Notes under the pieces: model-generated
Databases searched by the model: none
Seen by the model: only the letters and a program-made list of their open reading frames with translations
Told to the model about the DNA's origin: nothing
Program-made: the position numbers and the translations under genes
Origin: Pseudorasbora parva
Taxonomy: Eukaryota; Chordata; Actinopteri; Cypriniformes; Gobionidae
Reading direction: 5' to 3'
DNA length: 64,000 bases
NCBI RefSeq assembly: GCF_024679245.1
Contig: NC_090189.1
Span: forward strand, 37,904,889 to 37,968,888
Shown here: piece after piece, positions 21,762 through 33,559 of the stretch
How the letters are laid out: every line of letters begins with the position of its first letter
Position numbering within the stretch: position 1 is the first letter of the stretch

Positions 21762-22566
21762 GCATTAACAGCCACACATGTGGTTCAGCCAATGCACTAC
21801 CTGGATTATCTTCACTGCAGGTATAAATAAAATATAAAGATATAAACTTCACTTTGCCCTGAGTCAAAATGATTTGGTAGGCAACAATAGATTAATTGGA
21901 CCAAAGATCACCCATTAGATGTACACAAGACAAATTATTTGTCATGCTTAACCTCTACAGAGACATCCGAGCCAGCGGCAAACGCCAGAAGGACTGGCCG
22001 AGGAAAGGCTGCTATCGCCGGGGTTAACGATCGCTGAGCGCTGAGCGCCTGGTGATCGCTGGATCTCACAACTCCAAAAACGCAAGAGTATTCTTTTTAA
22101 ATAGGCACTGTCTTTATAAGTAAACCACATTAAACAACTACATTATCAACTGAAAAGCATTAAAAATACATTTAGTGGCAAAATAACAGTGTTTTTTTAA
22201 TTATGCAGGGTTTCTCGTCACGTCACTTTGCCACGTGACAGCAGCAAGCTCTTAATTGGTTAACGCGGCGCGAATTGACGCCAAAGTTTAAAATTTTCAA
22301 GTCGGGCGTTGACACGAATTCACTTCAAAAGCGTGAATGCACAAAAAGCACAACTCGCGCATATCGCGCAAGACGCTCAATTCGCTTCAAATTTGCGTTA
22401 TTCGCGCGAACTGGACGCACGAATGAGGCGGAATCGTGGCCATTGCGCCGCTTGAAGCGCGTCTATCAAACTGCAGGACCTCCAGACGCCTTTCCATTGA
22501 CTTAACATGGAAATAATTCGCTCCAGACGCTCTATTCGCGTTCGGTGTGAACGTACCTTTAGGCGA
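21555..22566. repeat. Interspersed repeat, copy B
   Basis: From about 21,820 this matches copy A at 1-762. The left 260 bp has GCG-rich words (GCGAATTGGACGTGC, AGCGTTTGAAGCG) like those in the right part, so the element has GC-rich ends. An A25 run at 21,733-21,757 interrupts it. No coding region is seen. Confidence 0.6.
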
Positions 22567-22570
22567 GATG

Positions 22571-23705
22571 ATTGGGCTCGGTGAGCTTGTTGGGCATTAA
22601 TCAAAATGGCCAAACTAGTGAAAAGCTGACCTGCTATAATAACATATCTCCCATTTTTATCAATAATCACTTCTTCAGCTTGAAAAGGAATGTCTTTATG
22701 CACAAGGATTGCTGTCCCTCTTGCCTTAAAGTTAAACCTGGAGTGGAACACTTGTCCAGCCTCTTTTGAGATAGTTTATATGGTCATTCTTAAGAGGGGT
22801 TTCCTGCAGAAAGGCTATGTCTGATTTTAATTTTTGTAGATAGGATGTTACTTTTAGCCTTTTCATCCAGGTATTCATCCCCATGGTATTTAGAGAGACA
22901 AAGTGAATGGGCCGGTTTTGGTTATAACTAGTTTTAGATGCCATTATTCACTAAATTATGGGGGTGTAAATAGAATGCAGCGGCATAGGAAGGGAATGGA
23001 GGGGAAGAGAAAATAAAAGAAAAAAAAACTGAGAAAAAGGCATCTGGATGGGGACAGGGAACACGAGAAGAACTCAAAGCTACCAGCTTAGAGAACACCT
23101 AACTTACATTAGAACTCTGTTATTCAAAAGAACAAAACAATTAAGACTATTACATATTTTAATATGTTAATTGTGCAAAGACACTGTGTGTCAAATAAAG
23201 GAAATTGGAACAATTGAAAGCTGCAGCCCTCAAAATAAGTGAATATTTATGTGTAATAGACAGTGCATGAAATGTTACAGAAGCAGAGTAGCGAATAAGA
23301 ACCTTAATTTCCATCTGCCAGTGGGCTTTGGGCTAGTGTTTGTAACTGAGTGAATGCGCGCGAGCGCACTTGTAGTGGGGTACACTCGAGCGAGCGGAGG
23401 AAGGCCGTAAGGAAGTGCGTCTGTCTCAGTAGTTTAACGTGTAAAATGGAGAGTAGCTGACTTCAGACTCGAACATCAAAGGGTGATGAAAACACAAAGC
23501 ACCCCAGTAACAGGATGTCCTCAGCGAGATCTCAGCCAGGAATACTTCCATGAAAGACGTTGGATGCGATCCCTCAACTTTTTCAGATAAGCCAATAACA
23601 TGGATATAATGTTGCGCCTATCTATTTTCCAGATCGTCCATCTTGAGTTTGAGGGCCTCGTTTTCTCTAGACAGGGTCGTGCAGGTAGCTTCGAAGGGTC
23701 AGTAG
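22571..23705 (-). mobile_element. L1-type LINE fragment (ORF1 end and ORF2 endonuclease start)
   Basis: On the minus strand, 22,944-22,733 codes for FVSLNTMGMNTWMKRLKVTS and KSDIAFLQET, the start of an APE endonuclease (N and E metal-binding motifs). In another frame it continues with FNFKARGTAILVHKDI. At 23,705-23,560 the minus strand holds an ORF1 trace, RENEALKLKMDDLENR, a coiled-coil end running into the RRM-like region. The order (ORF1 then ORF2) fits L1. It is cut at both ends and has several frame breaks, so it is a dead fragment. Confidence 0.75.
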
Positions 23706-24002
23706 CCTGGATTATATATCGTTAAGTGGCATGTGCACTGCAGAGGGGAGGGTTTTGTGGGTTCGAGAGCCCCTGCCCTTTTTGAAAATTAATTGAAAGT
23801 GCCCCTCTCAACATTCATCATTAATATGTTGTGGCCAATAAAACAGAGTTTGAATTATAATTAATATAACAACGTGTACAAAACAGTAATAAATGGCGGA
23901 AAAGCCATTTATCTTGTATCTGTCAGTCTGAAATGTCGTTGCCATAACGTGTTGCTATGTGAGGAGGTAGAGAAGCAGCCCTGGACTTACTGAACACTTC
24001 CA
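23706..24002. other. Non-coding gap
   Basis: No coding or element signal could be identified here. Confidence 0.4.
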
Positions 24003-25434
24003 TCAGGTCCAGAAACTCTGTGGGCACGTTTGACAGATCCAACGACTCAACACAGAACTAGACACAGACGGACGGGCAGACACAAGACAAAAGGCAAAGC
24101 ACTGATCGTCCCAGGCAAAAACAAAATAACGACCCCAGTCAACCCTGGGGTAATGCTTTACGAGCCAGGGATGACCGAGGACAACAGTAAACAAGAGGTG
24201 AGTCAGTGATGTAAAAGTCAAGTGTCTCGGTGTGGTTGCCAGATGTGATCAGTGTGAGAAGGTCAGTGGTGCGTGTGATAGCAGGTAGTCTTTGTCCATT
24301 CAACGCGTGCACAGTGATGTGGTGACAGAGAGACTTGGTGGGGAGCTGAAGCTATTCAGTCTGCGAGCAGTCTAAAAAGTTTCGTTCTGCCCCACTGTTC
24401 ACCATCGCCTGGCAGCTGTGATACCTGTTTGCCCATTGCAGTCTTACTGGGAGGAGAGTGGTGGATGAGGATTTCCCCAACCTGGAACTGCCCGACAGTA
24501 TCCTCCGCTCTACTGTCGGGCTCGTTCCTCTCCCCGGACAGCGGTTGAGAAAATGCCCCATCCCACCGCAGTACAGACAAAGACCTTCTGTACGTCGACA
24601 CTCTCTCTCCTCCCGGGAAAGCCGAGCTCGATCAACCTGCATGGGCGATGGGTGGGCTGATCGTGTACTCTCTGGAACTCGCTGGCCGCTCTGCCAACAG
24701 TCCGAATTGAGAGCGTTGGTCACGCTGCTGCATCCACGCGCAGCGCCAGGTCCATGAGCACGTTGAGACTGGTGGGGAGTTCCAGAGTGTAGATCTCCTC
24801 CTGCACACGGTCAGCCAGCCCATGCAGGAAGATGTCCCACTGCGCCTCCTCATTCCACCTACACTGCCGCCAAAGTCCGCAAGTCAACCATATAGTCTGA
24901 GATGGATTGGTTGTTCTGACGAAGTTCCGCAAGCCTGCGGGCCACCTCTTGACCCACAACGGCGCGGTCAAAGACCCGTCTCATCTCTTCGGAGAGTGCA
25001 GGGAACGAGGAACAGCATGGATGTTTATTCTCCCACACCGCCGTTCCCCACCGAGCCGCACGTCCCAAAACCAGGGTTAACACCAATACCACTCTGGATT
25101 CCTCAGTAGCGAACGTCCGTGGCTGTAAAGAGAAGAAAACTGAACATCGGGTAAGAAAAGATCTACAGAGATCAGGCTCATCCCCATATCTCTCAGGTGT
25201 GGGAATGCGCAGCTCGTGCTGGTAGTTGATGTTGGAATGTTCAGGAGAAACGGCAGGTGGGGCTGGCGCAGTGAGTGAAGTCAGCTGATGAACTTGAGTG
25301 GTGAGCTCAGACACCTGTGTCACTAACGCCTGCATCGCTCATGTAGTAGCGTGTACTTGTTCATCCTGTTGATCCATACGCTTGTGGGTATTGGAGAGAG
25401 ATTCATGTAAGTCTGCTGCTTTCGCTGGATCCAT
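24003..25434 (-). pseudogene. Gag and protease region of a Sushi-like Ty3/Gypsy element
   Basis: The gag starts at the ATG at 25,434 (MDPAKAADLHESLSNTHKRM) in the leader of the LTR just upstream. A stop follows before the main body at 25,335, which has the TPERYGDEPDLCRSFLTRC and FDRAVVGQEVARRLAELRQ blocks of Sushi/RTL-type Gag. A CCHC knuckle (CLYCGGMGHFLNRC) lies at about 24,580. Protease follows as VNSGAERNFLD, where the active-site D is N. Further on, LGHPWLVKHYPRVDWG marks the protease end. The element stops at about 24,003; RT and integrase are missing. Several frame changes show it is dead. Confidence 0.8.
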
Positions 25435-25449
25435 GTTGGTCGATCGTTA

Positions 25450-25900
25450 TGTCACTGCGGAATGAAAATGAAGACAGAAGCGGATCCAACAGCGAATGCA
25501 AAAGGTCTCTTTATTACTGACACAGGTAAGAGACAGTAAATAAACAGCAAAAGCTCAGTCTCTGGTGAATCATGGCAGATCGATGCAGGAAGCTCTAGGA
25601 GATGGTGCAGCAATTTGAAACGGGGACGCAATGGGCAAGGACCAGGCAAAGGAATCCAGGACCGAAGAATCCAGGTCGGAAGAATCCACATAGACACACA
25701 ACACCAGGAAGACGACTGCACACAAGGAAACACACGGGGACAACTGCAACGATCAACAAACACAGACTGCAGGTGAGGCATTAAATAGGCAGGTGAGATG
25801 AGGTGCAGCTGGTGAATGATTGCAGTGATCAGTGACCACGCCTCCAACACAACCAAACGCACATATACAAAATGAGCCGGTGAATCCATGAACCGTGACA
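25450..25900 (-). repeat. 5' LTR of the Sushi-like Gypsy fragment
   Basis: On the minus strand the segment starts TGTCACGGTTCATGG and ends CCGCAGTGACA, directly before the gag leader. An AATAAA signal is near 25,510. The 451-bp length fits an LTR. The matching 3' LTR is not in the window. Confidence 0.65.
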
Positions 25901-27181
25901 ATGAGTACAAATTTTAGCAGGCAACCTTGCCAAAATAACACACATTTTACCCCCCAAACGTCATTTTTAACCCGGAGAATCCCCCCGAGAAACTATTGTT
26001 TAGGGCTAGTAGTTGGCAGGTTTTGTTGTAAAAACTTGGCAACCCTGTCTGCACGCACGCTGAAATTAGGCTGGAATACACGATCTTTGCCGGTGTTGTA
26101 AAAAAATAAATAAATAATGATACACAGAGTACTTACCCAACGTGATCATCATTTCTGAGAGAAATTGTAAAGGTGAATCATATACAAACAAGCTCTCCGT
26201 TTAGGATTCGAACAAATATAATCCAAGCCCCTTTGATGACGTGATTACGTTACTGTTGATCATCTGTCCGTCATCGTCTAAAGCCCGCCCTGATGATTTC
26301 ATTGGTCCGAACAGTTTCTGTTCGAAGATAATTACTCCTCTATGGATCGAGGCCAGACCGAACTGCCCGACCTAAAAAATTTGTGGGCGGGGCTAAATTC
26401 GGCTGGTATCCAGGCTAGGTTATAGCTACTTAATTAATTGAATTCATAAAAACAACTTTTTTCTTTTTTAATATTCAAATACACTAGTCTATATCACCAG
26501 ATGCGTTGGTCTAGCAACAAGTGTAAGCCACTTCAGAGACACAGATACTTGTGTGTTCTGAGTTAACACAATCGAGCATAAAAATACGGAATATATCACG
26601 GGAAAATACTAAAACGGGAAGACAGCGGGAAGAGCTAAAATACGTGAGAAACCCGGGAAAAAATGTGAGGGTTGACAGCTATGAGTCCATGACAGCTAGC
26701 TGGTGGTTGGAACCTTTTCTTAATGAATGCACCTGAAATTTATGCAATAAACATGTTTTTGACAAATATTTTAATTCGTTTGTGGTCTATGTAGCCGGCA
26801 TCAAAATGAGGGGTAACACTTTACAATAAGGGTGCACTAATATGCACTAATTCATACTTAACTAATGTACAGATAATCATGAGTTGATGTATTATTAATG
26901 GTGAACTAACCCATTTATTAATGATTACTGCATCAGCAACTAATGAAGATTCTACATGATTAATAGATTAAGTAATCATTAAATTGTTATTAGTTAAATG
27001 TGTCATAATGTATTAATTAATTAATAACATATTATGTTAACTAATAATGTAAATTAACGTGTTAATTACCACAAGGGGTCAAAGCCATGCATTTCAACTT
27101 CCAGTTGTCTGCTTTAATCAATCATTTGCTAAAAAGGTATCATTATGTTATGACTTTACTTGTTGGGGCACATGACTATTA
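25901..27181. other. Non-coding gap with DNA-repeat fragments
   Basis: At 26,220-26,420 there is a fragment ending CCAGGCTAGG that resembles the repeat at 49,377-49,650. At 26,812-27,180 a block begins GGTAACACTTTACAATAAGG and is rich in TAATTAATTA words; it seems to continue after the element at 27,182-29,847 (29,850-29,908), so that element probably landed in it. No gene was seen. Confidence 0.5.
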
Positions 27182-27582
27182 CAGTTTTCCTCGTTTGCTT
27201 ACACACGTTTCTTGAAACTATGCCTCGTATTCTCAAAACTATAAACACAAATCCATAACGTCTCACACAGTTTCCCAAACAACCTATTTTCAGGTCAAAA
27301 TGAAGCTCTAAACTCAAAACCATTCACTCTTGCTGAAAAACCTAACTTTGCCCTCAGACAGGACACACAAGCCCTCAAAATCACACACACTACAACATAG
27401 TCTAACACACTGGTGCAATAAATTCAAAACATTTCCAAAACTGGTAAGTTATGTTACTTGTGGTTCCCCTCCTCACAAACCTTTTCACATGATGAACAAA
27501 AGACACAACCAATGGATACATTGGCACATTTTTATTCATTCATGTACTACACAGTACAACAACAACAACAACAAAAACCTGA

Positions 27583-29470
27583 TTATTCCGCCTCAGCCTC
27601 CTGTCTTTGGTCTGGGTCAGGCCAGAGAATCTCATCCACATCACAGGCTATATTAGCCCTAGCCATGCAGCGGGAGTAAAATCCTCTTGCATGCCTGATC
27701 CACCCCTGGCACGCATCTACTGACACATCTTGGCAGGCTTCTTCCATGGCCTGGACGAGGTGAACACGCATATAAGGTTCTCGATCATACACTTTCCACC
27801 GCCATGCCGAAAAAAACTCCTCTATTGGGTTTAGAAAATCTTGGGTTATTGGTAAACCAGTCTCGAACCAGAGCAGTGCGATGGAAGCTGACGTTATCCC
27901 AAACAACGATGTAGTGAGGGTGCTCTGGTTGTGCTGGTTTCCTGTGGTCCAACTGGAACATATGCTCTCTTAGACTGTCAAGGAAAGCAAGGAGGAGCAT
28001 AGTGTTATACGGTCCTAAAATGGCATGGCGGTGGAGTACCCCTCGTTGGCTGATGGCTGCGCACATAGTGACATTCCCTCCGCGCTGACCAGGGACATTT
28101 ACAATAGCCCGATGGCCAATTATGTTCCTCCCCCTTCTCCTTCTTTTGGTCAGGTTGAAACCAGCCTCATCTACAAAGATAATTTCATGGGGAACAGGCC
28201 AGCCTTCAATCTCAAAGACTCTCTTTAAAACACATGAAACACAGTACAGTAAATCACTATGCTGAAGTACAGTTCAAGAGGGCACAAATGGCAGCATAAA
28301 CTGCTATACTCTGATGGTACACAGTACTCCATGCGATATCAAAATTCATACCTGAACATATTCCACTCGTTGGTCTTTCACTCTGTCAATGTTTCGTTCA
28401 AAAGGGACGCGGTATACCGGTTTCATCCGGAACTGGTGCTTTCGGAGGATGCGGTCAATTGTGGAGAGGCTGATGGCATTTATACCTCGAAAATGATTAT
28501 TATCCTCAATCACTCTCCTTTGAATCTCTCGCAGGCGGATTACATTATTGGCAATGACCATGTTTACAAGCTCCCTCTCTTGCTCCTCCGACAAAAGCCT
28601 TAGCCTGCCTTCACCAGGTGGTCATCTCTGTGTCCTAAAAAAATAGGACTACTGTAACTCTCACACATCCTTTTTACAGGAAAAAATGGAAACCTACTGA
28701 AACTATCTGTATGCAAGGCAATTTGATGCATTTCTTTTTTACAGTAGTACATATTACATAGTGCAACAGTAGATGTGATGTCAAAGCACAGAGTACAGCA
28801 CAAGTTACTGTACAGAGCAGTCTTACTGTAAGTACACCTACCTGTTTTCCTCCCTGAAAGTTCTGATGATGGAGGCGACAGTGAAGCGACTCAAATTAGG
28901 CTGTACTCGTTGCCCAGCCTCCCTCATAGTCATGCCATGGACAAGGACATGATCAACTAAAGTGGCTCTAATTTCATCCGAGACTGCTTGTCTCCTTGCC
29001 ATTCCTCCTCCTCCTGCTCCTCCACCTCGTCTACCTTGTCCTTCACCACGTCCTTCTGTTCCTCTTCTTACTCCTCTTCCTCCTCCTTTACCACATCCTC
29101 TTCCTCTCCCTCCTCCTTCACCACATCCTCTTACTCCTCCTTCACCACATCCTCTTCCTCCTCCTTCACCACATCCTCTTCCTCCTCCTTCACCACGTCC
29201 TCTTCCTCTTCCTCCTCCTTCACCATGTCCTCTTCCTCTTTCTCCTCCTTCACCACGTCCTCTTCCTTTCCCTCCTCATTCACCACGTCCTCTTCCTCTT
29301 CCTCCTCCTCCTCCTTCACCATGTCCTCTTCCTCTCCCTCCTCCTTCACCACGTCCTCTTCCTCTCCCTCCTTCTTCACCACATCCTCTTCCTCTTCCTC
29401 TTCCTCCTCCTTCACCATGTCCTCTTCCTCTCCCTCCTCGACCTCTTCCTTCATTTCTTTGTGGATCCAT
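27583..29470 (-). pseudogene. DD34E-type transposase, three exons, RG-rich tail, inactivated
   Basis: Exon 1 runs from the ATG at 29,470 (MDPQRNEGRGRGG) through a 150-codon Gly/Arg/Glu-rich tail into a helix-turn-helix region (MARRQAVSDEIRATLV) and ends at 28,842 at AG|GTAGGT. A 207-bp intron ends TTTTTTTAG at 28,635. Exon 2 (28,634-28,352) has the second DNA-binding part (LREIQRRVIEDN). A 129-bp intron (GTATGA...AAAG) leads to exon 3 from 28,222. Catalytic residues are D in FVDEAGFNL, D in VVWDNVSFHRT and E in LNPIEEFFSAW. Damage: TGA at 29,278-29,276 in the tail, TGA at 28,624-28,622 early in exon 2, and a deletion with frame change between the second D and the E, leaving 24 residues rather than 34. 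Confidence 0.85.
29003..29470 (-). repeat. GGA/AGA-rich repetitive coding tract (RG-rich tail)
   Basis: The plus strand is a run of TCCTCCTTCACCACGTCCTC-like units. On the minus strand one frame encodes Gly/Arg/Glu-rich repeats in phase with the transposase; the other long frames are composition by-products. Unit variants (CACGTCC, CACATCC, CATGTCC) are interspersed. Confidence 0.75.
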
Positions 29471-29912
29471 TTTTCCAAAGCTCAAATGATCTGACTCTGG
29501 CACTTTTATGTATTTTGAAAGTTCTGATTGATGTGTGTTCAATTTTGACTCTTAGTGTTTTCACCTGGGTAATTGTGTGCTAATTGAGCTGAAACTATGC
29601 TGACTTGAGTGAACAATATTGAATTCTAGTGCTTTCTAAATGACCACATGGTCTAGGCAATGAGAAATTAAGGGATTTGTGTGTAGAGTTTTGCAGTGAC
29701 AGTTCAACAAATCTGACTCATGTGTCAAAACAGGGAATAGTGTTTATAGTTTAGTGAAATGGGTGTGCTTTTTGATAAATGGCGTTATGGTTCTGAAATT
29801 TTAGTTCAAAAGCCTGGTTATAGTGTTTAAGCAATCGAGAAAAACTGTAACTAATTCAAAATTAATTAAAAACCCATAACCTCAATTACATATTAGTTAA
29901 TCAATTAGTTAA

Positions 29913-30567
29913 AGGCAGGGTAGGACGGACTGATCTAAAACACTTTTGTCCAAATTTGTTTAAAGTTTCTTTATATGTCAATACATAATTAAAATGTAAG
30001 TTCTCTGAAAAGGAGAATATAAAAACCGAGTGACTCTAGACTTTTTAATCTGCAGTAAATACATTATTTTAGTTCGGGACGAAACAAATGATTGGCTTGG
30101 GCGACTGTCACGCTCTCTCGCTACCATGGCAACCACTGCTTTTGCTACAGGATCTGCCTACATGCGCGTTCGTTTAATTTGAGCAGTTCAAGAGGCAAGA
30201 AACCTAGGCAAAATAATGGCAGAGAAAGAGCATTCAAAATTCACAGTGCTGGGTTTTACAGTCAGCGAAGGCAAACAATGCAAAAAAAAGGAAGACAGTA
30301 CGAGAAAAGGCAATGCACAGAAAGTCTTTGGATAAACAAAGAAATCAAACGCGAGTAAATATCTGCGTGGCTTTTTAACGATGGTGAGAACTGAGGGACT
30401 TGAAAAACGACTCATTGCTGGCTGTATTTCTGCTGGACAGGTAATCTTTCATTTTGATTATAATTTTTTTTGGTTTATGTTTTCATGAAGCATGTATCAA
30501 GAGCACATGAAGCTGTTGACATTGACATGAAATTGACTGAAACTTGACTGAGTGTTTCAACCCCCCT
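29913..30567. mobile_element. Possible TTAA-target repeat
   Basis: The left end AGGCAGGGTAGG follows TTAA at 29,909-29,912, and the right end is an inverted AGGGGGGTTGAA before TTAA at 30,568-30,571. The ends match only roughly. The interior is non-coding. It is probably a Kolobok-like MITE. Confidence 0.4.
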
Positions 30568-30721
30568 TTAAAGATGGCCTAGTCGAATTTAGGAAGGATT
30601 TCAACAGATCTCTCCCAGTTTGCGGCCTACGCTGTCATCGCTTAAACTGGAAGTCAGCTCTGATTTTAACTGTAATGCCACACTAAGTGCGCTAAAACGC
30701 CATTTGTTGTTTGAATTCCGA

Positions 30722-30758
30722 GTGTGAGTGAGTGAATGAGTGAATGAGTGAGTGTGTG

Positions 30759-30846
<88 letters not shown>
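30722..30846. repeat. Compound microsatellite (GTGA)n-(TG)n-(GA)n
   Basis: GTGAGTGA-type repeats pass into a TG run (30,751-30,797) and then a GA run (30,800-30,846). Open frames here (Ser/Leu or His/Thr repeats) are by-products. Confidence 0.95.
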
Positions 30847-30852
<6 letters not shown>

Positions 30853-31000
30853 GAAGAGCAGGGAATGGAAATGTAGCTGAACGAATATGTGCGTGTTTAA
30901 AATAGCGTAAAAAAAAAAAATTATGAAACGCAAATATGTGGCAGCCATTGTTGATTATGTGGCACTCCGCCACAGATTAATCTATGTGTGGGAAACACTG

Positions 31001-31180
31001 ATGTGCATCCCACAAATCTCCAACAACTGCAAGATGCTATCCTATCAATATGGGCCAACATTTCTAAAGAATGCTTTCAGCACCTTGTTGAATCAATGCC
31101 ACGTAGAATTAAGGCAGTTGTGAAGGCGAAAGAAGGGCCAAACACAGTATGATGTTCCTAATAATCCTTTAGGTGAGTGT
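31001..31180 (+). pseudogene. 3' end of a Tc1 transposase and its terminus
   Basis: The plus strand codes for HPTNLQQLQDAILSIWANI-like residues (with small differences) and MPRRIKAVVKAKEG, the C-terminus of a Tc1-type transposase. It is followed by TTCCTAATAATCCTTTAGGT and a TA. The same tail occurs at 54,115-54,275. Everything upstream is lost. Confidence 0.75.
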
Positions 31181-31182
31181 AC

Positions 31183-32129
31183 ACAGCCAACACAAAGTTG
31201 CACATACAAAACAACAGAAGAATTTACTGAATACAGGTACAGTAAAAAAAAAAACAAAAAAAAAAAACATAAAATCCAACATTGGCATCCATTTCTTCAA
31301 AACAGAAGAGTTTACCTGTTGCCCTTTTTAATGCTAAAGCTCTGTTTGCTGATTGTAAAACTGTGGGACAGGTGTTTGCCCGTGGTGAGCTAGTGTGCAT
31401 ATTTGAATGGCAGTATGTTCCTTGTGAAAACAAGATTTTTTGCATAAATGCAGGTAGTGTTTTGAAATAAGTGTGTTTTAGAACTGCAGGAACTGCTTGT
31501 AGTTAAGCAGAACTGGTCCAGGGGGGTTGGTGCATGAGTCACATGTTGTGGTCATTGTGTCTCAAGTACCAGTATTTGTGTGTAAACAATTGAGAATAAC
31601 TGCAAGTACAAATATCTGCATTGTTTACTAAATGTCTGGTTGTGTCAGACAAGATTACAAAAAATAAAATAAAAATGACTAAATCGTATAGCTGTTATAA
31701 GTTGAGGATGTAGTAAGTGCACAACGCAGTAGATGAAGATACAACACAGTCGTTAATTCAAAAAGTCAGAGTTCATGTTAGACCTTCAAAGACACGTGTA
31801 GACCAACAATAACTGACAAGGACTGAACAGAACATTGAGTATAAATACACAGATTGAAGGAGGGAACTATTAGACACAGGTGGAGATGATAAACTAATCA
31901 GGGATGAATGAGCACAGGTGAAGACAAAACAGAACGTAATTATGTCAATAGCGTGGCAATAGTGTAGGGGTAAGATAACATCACATTTTGACACAAATCG
32001 GCCCATTGTTCGAATCCGCCTTTTAGAAGCTCCTATAGAAGGTCAGATAATAGACCATTTTAACAAATGTCTTAAAAATATGAATAGGCGTTCGAGAAAT
32101 AATTTGATTTTTAAGACCTATTCTCTCAC
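31183..32129. other. Gap with a likely LTR fragment (about 31,720-31,990, minus)
   Basis: The segment 31,720-31,990 read on the minus strand has a TATA-like TATTTATACTC motif and the CACCTGTGCTCATTCATCCC style leader seen in fish Gypsy LTRs. No coding part accompanies it. The segment 31,183-31,720 shows nothing clear, apart from an A-rich run at 31,246-31,270. Confidence 0.35.
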
Positions 32130-32275
32130 AGAACACCAATGAATCCTACAAACACAAGGCATGACTGGTGGTGGTTGAGGAGAGACCCCTGACATGAGTG
32201 TGAAGCGCTTTGGGTGTACAGTAGTACATTTGAAAGCGCTATATAATTGCCTCATTCATTCATTCATTAAATTTA
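32130..32275 (+). repeat. LINE/SINE 3' tail fragment
   Basis: The stretch GTGAAGCGCTTTGGGTGTAC and the following GAAAGCGCTATATAATTGCC with an ATTC-repeat end match the style of L2-type 3' tails, like the tail of the SINE at 21,302-21,540. It ends at the ATTCATTCATTCATT run. Confidence 0.55.
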
Positions 32276-32763
32276 TACTCTGGTGACCAGCACCAATTAA
32301 TTAAAAAAGGGGAAAACACGTACACAAATAATTGCCATTGCACAAAATAAACATAACACATCATATACACACATAAACAAACACCGAAAAATAGCACTTT
32401 GCCAAATGACTTCACTTTATAAATGATCATCCGATTTATAAAAATAAGAGGAATATTCTTTGGAACCCCACCCCAGACTGAACAAGGAATGGTTGCAGCT
32501 AGAGCTCGGGCCGGAACAGTATATATAGGTCCAATGTTTCCGACCAAACCCTGTTTGACCGGTGCACCAGCTCACGGGACTCGGCCATAACAAACAGATG
32601 AACAAATATGGTAAGATAAACTCAAACTATTCATAAAGAGTGAGTGGAAGTTTAAATAAAGTTTAACAAACCCAAAATAATGTTGTTGTAAGGTTTTTTC
32701 TTACTGCAAACTAAACTTATATGAAATACCTGAACAAACTAACCTGACTGAGGTTCGGTCAAT
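32276..32763. other. Non-coding gap
   Basis: A TATATATAGG motif lies near 32,519 next to GC-richer sequence, which might be part of another LTR, but no second supporting signal was found. Confidence 0.35.
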
Positions 32764-33463
32764 GGGTGCGTTTACATGCACACCAGTAAGCCGATAACTC
32801 CAAAAAATCAGCTTATTGAAATAACCAGTTTTCCCTGTTTACATGCAAACCAGTAAACGGACAACGTAAGTAAACCGCGTTTACATGACTATTTATAAAC
32901 CGGGTTATTTCCTTGTAGTGCCGTCAAAAATAATAATGTCCGTATATCTGACTATGAGTTTTTCAAATGGTACGTCAGTTGTGATGTTAAATAAAGCGTG
33001 CACCGTGTCAGCGGGAGATTTACGGCTCATATTATCCCTTATGCAGTTATGAAGCGTTTTGACTGAACCTCTTCTACTTCTGCTGCATGTGATGAGAATA
33101 ACACATCTTTACAATTTTCTGTGTCTTAAACGAGTCTGCGTTTGTGATATATGTCCTTATTTCATGCAAAACGCTAGCTTGCTCTGTCTGGATGCGTTTA
33201 AATCTGCTCTAAATTTGCGTTTTTGTCACCTATCACACATGCGCACTTCAATAAGCCGACAGAAAGCAGGTTATGCATTTACATGCAGCGCGAAATCGAG
33301 GTAAGAGTCAAAAAACTACCTGTTCCGACCGGTTTATGCTTACGCCGTTTATGACATTACCCCGATAAAAGAAAACGGGTTACCGCGTTTACATGACCAT
33401 GTTCATTGTCGGCTTATTAGGCATAATCGGCTTAAGAACATGCATGTAATGTCCGTCACCCAA
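32764..33463. mobile_element. Inverted-repeat element with GTTTACATGCA ends
   Basis: The left end is GGGTGCGTTTACATGCA and the right end has inverted GGGTGACGGACATTACATGCA. Words such as GTTTACATG and AAGCCGA recur in both halves. The outer 3 bp AAT flank both sides. A reverse-complement fragment of the same family is at 2880-3020. It is non-coding; class unknown. Confidence 0.5.
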
Positions 33464-33559
33464 TGTCCGTCAAAGCATACACCAAACCAGTAATTCCACC
33501 ATAGACATCATGTGATGACATATATGTCTGTGGGCGCCACTCTATCCTTTTGAGCTGAG

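Larger units (their letters stand above)
27182..29847 (-). mobile_element. IS630/Tc1-like DNA transposon with intron-containing transposase
   Basis: The ends CAGTTTTCCTCGTTTGCTT and inverted CAGTTTTTCTCGATTGCTT pair over about 25 bases, each flanked by a TA target. The transposase gene lies on the minus strand and fills most of the 2.67 kb. The ends resemble those of the element at 15,991-18,780, so the latter is likely a deletion derivative of a relative. Confidence 0.85.

Noticed and set aside
28962..29583. Plus-strand Ser/Pro/Leu-rich frames of 168-195 codons
   Set aside because: They are antisense shadows of the RG-rich coding tract of the transposase.
30601..30973. Ser/Leu- and His/Thr-repeat frames
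   Set aside because: They come from the TG and GA microsatellite.
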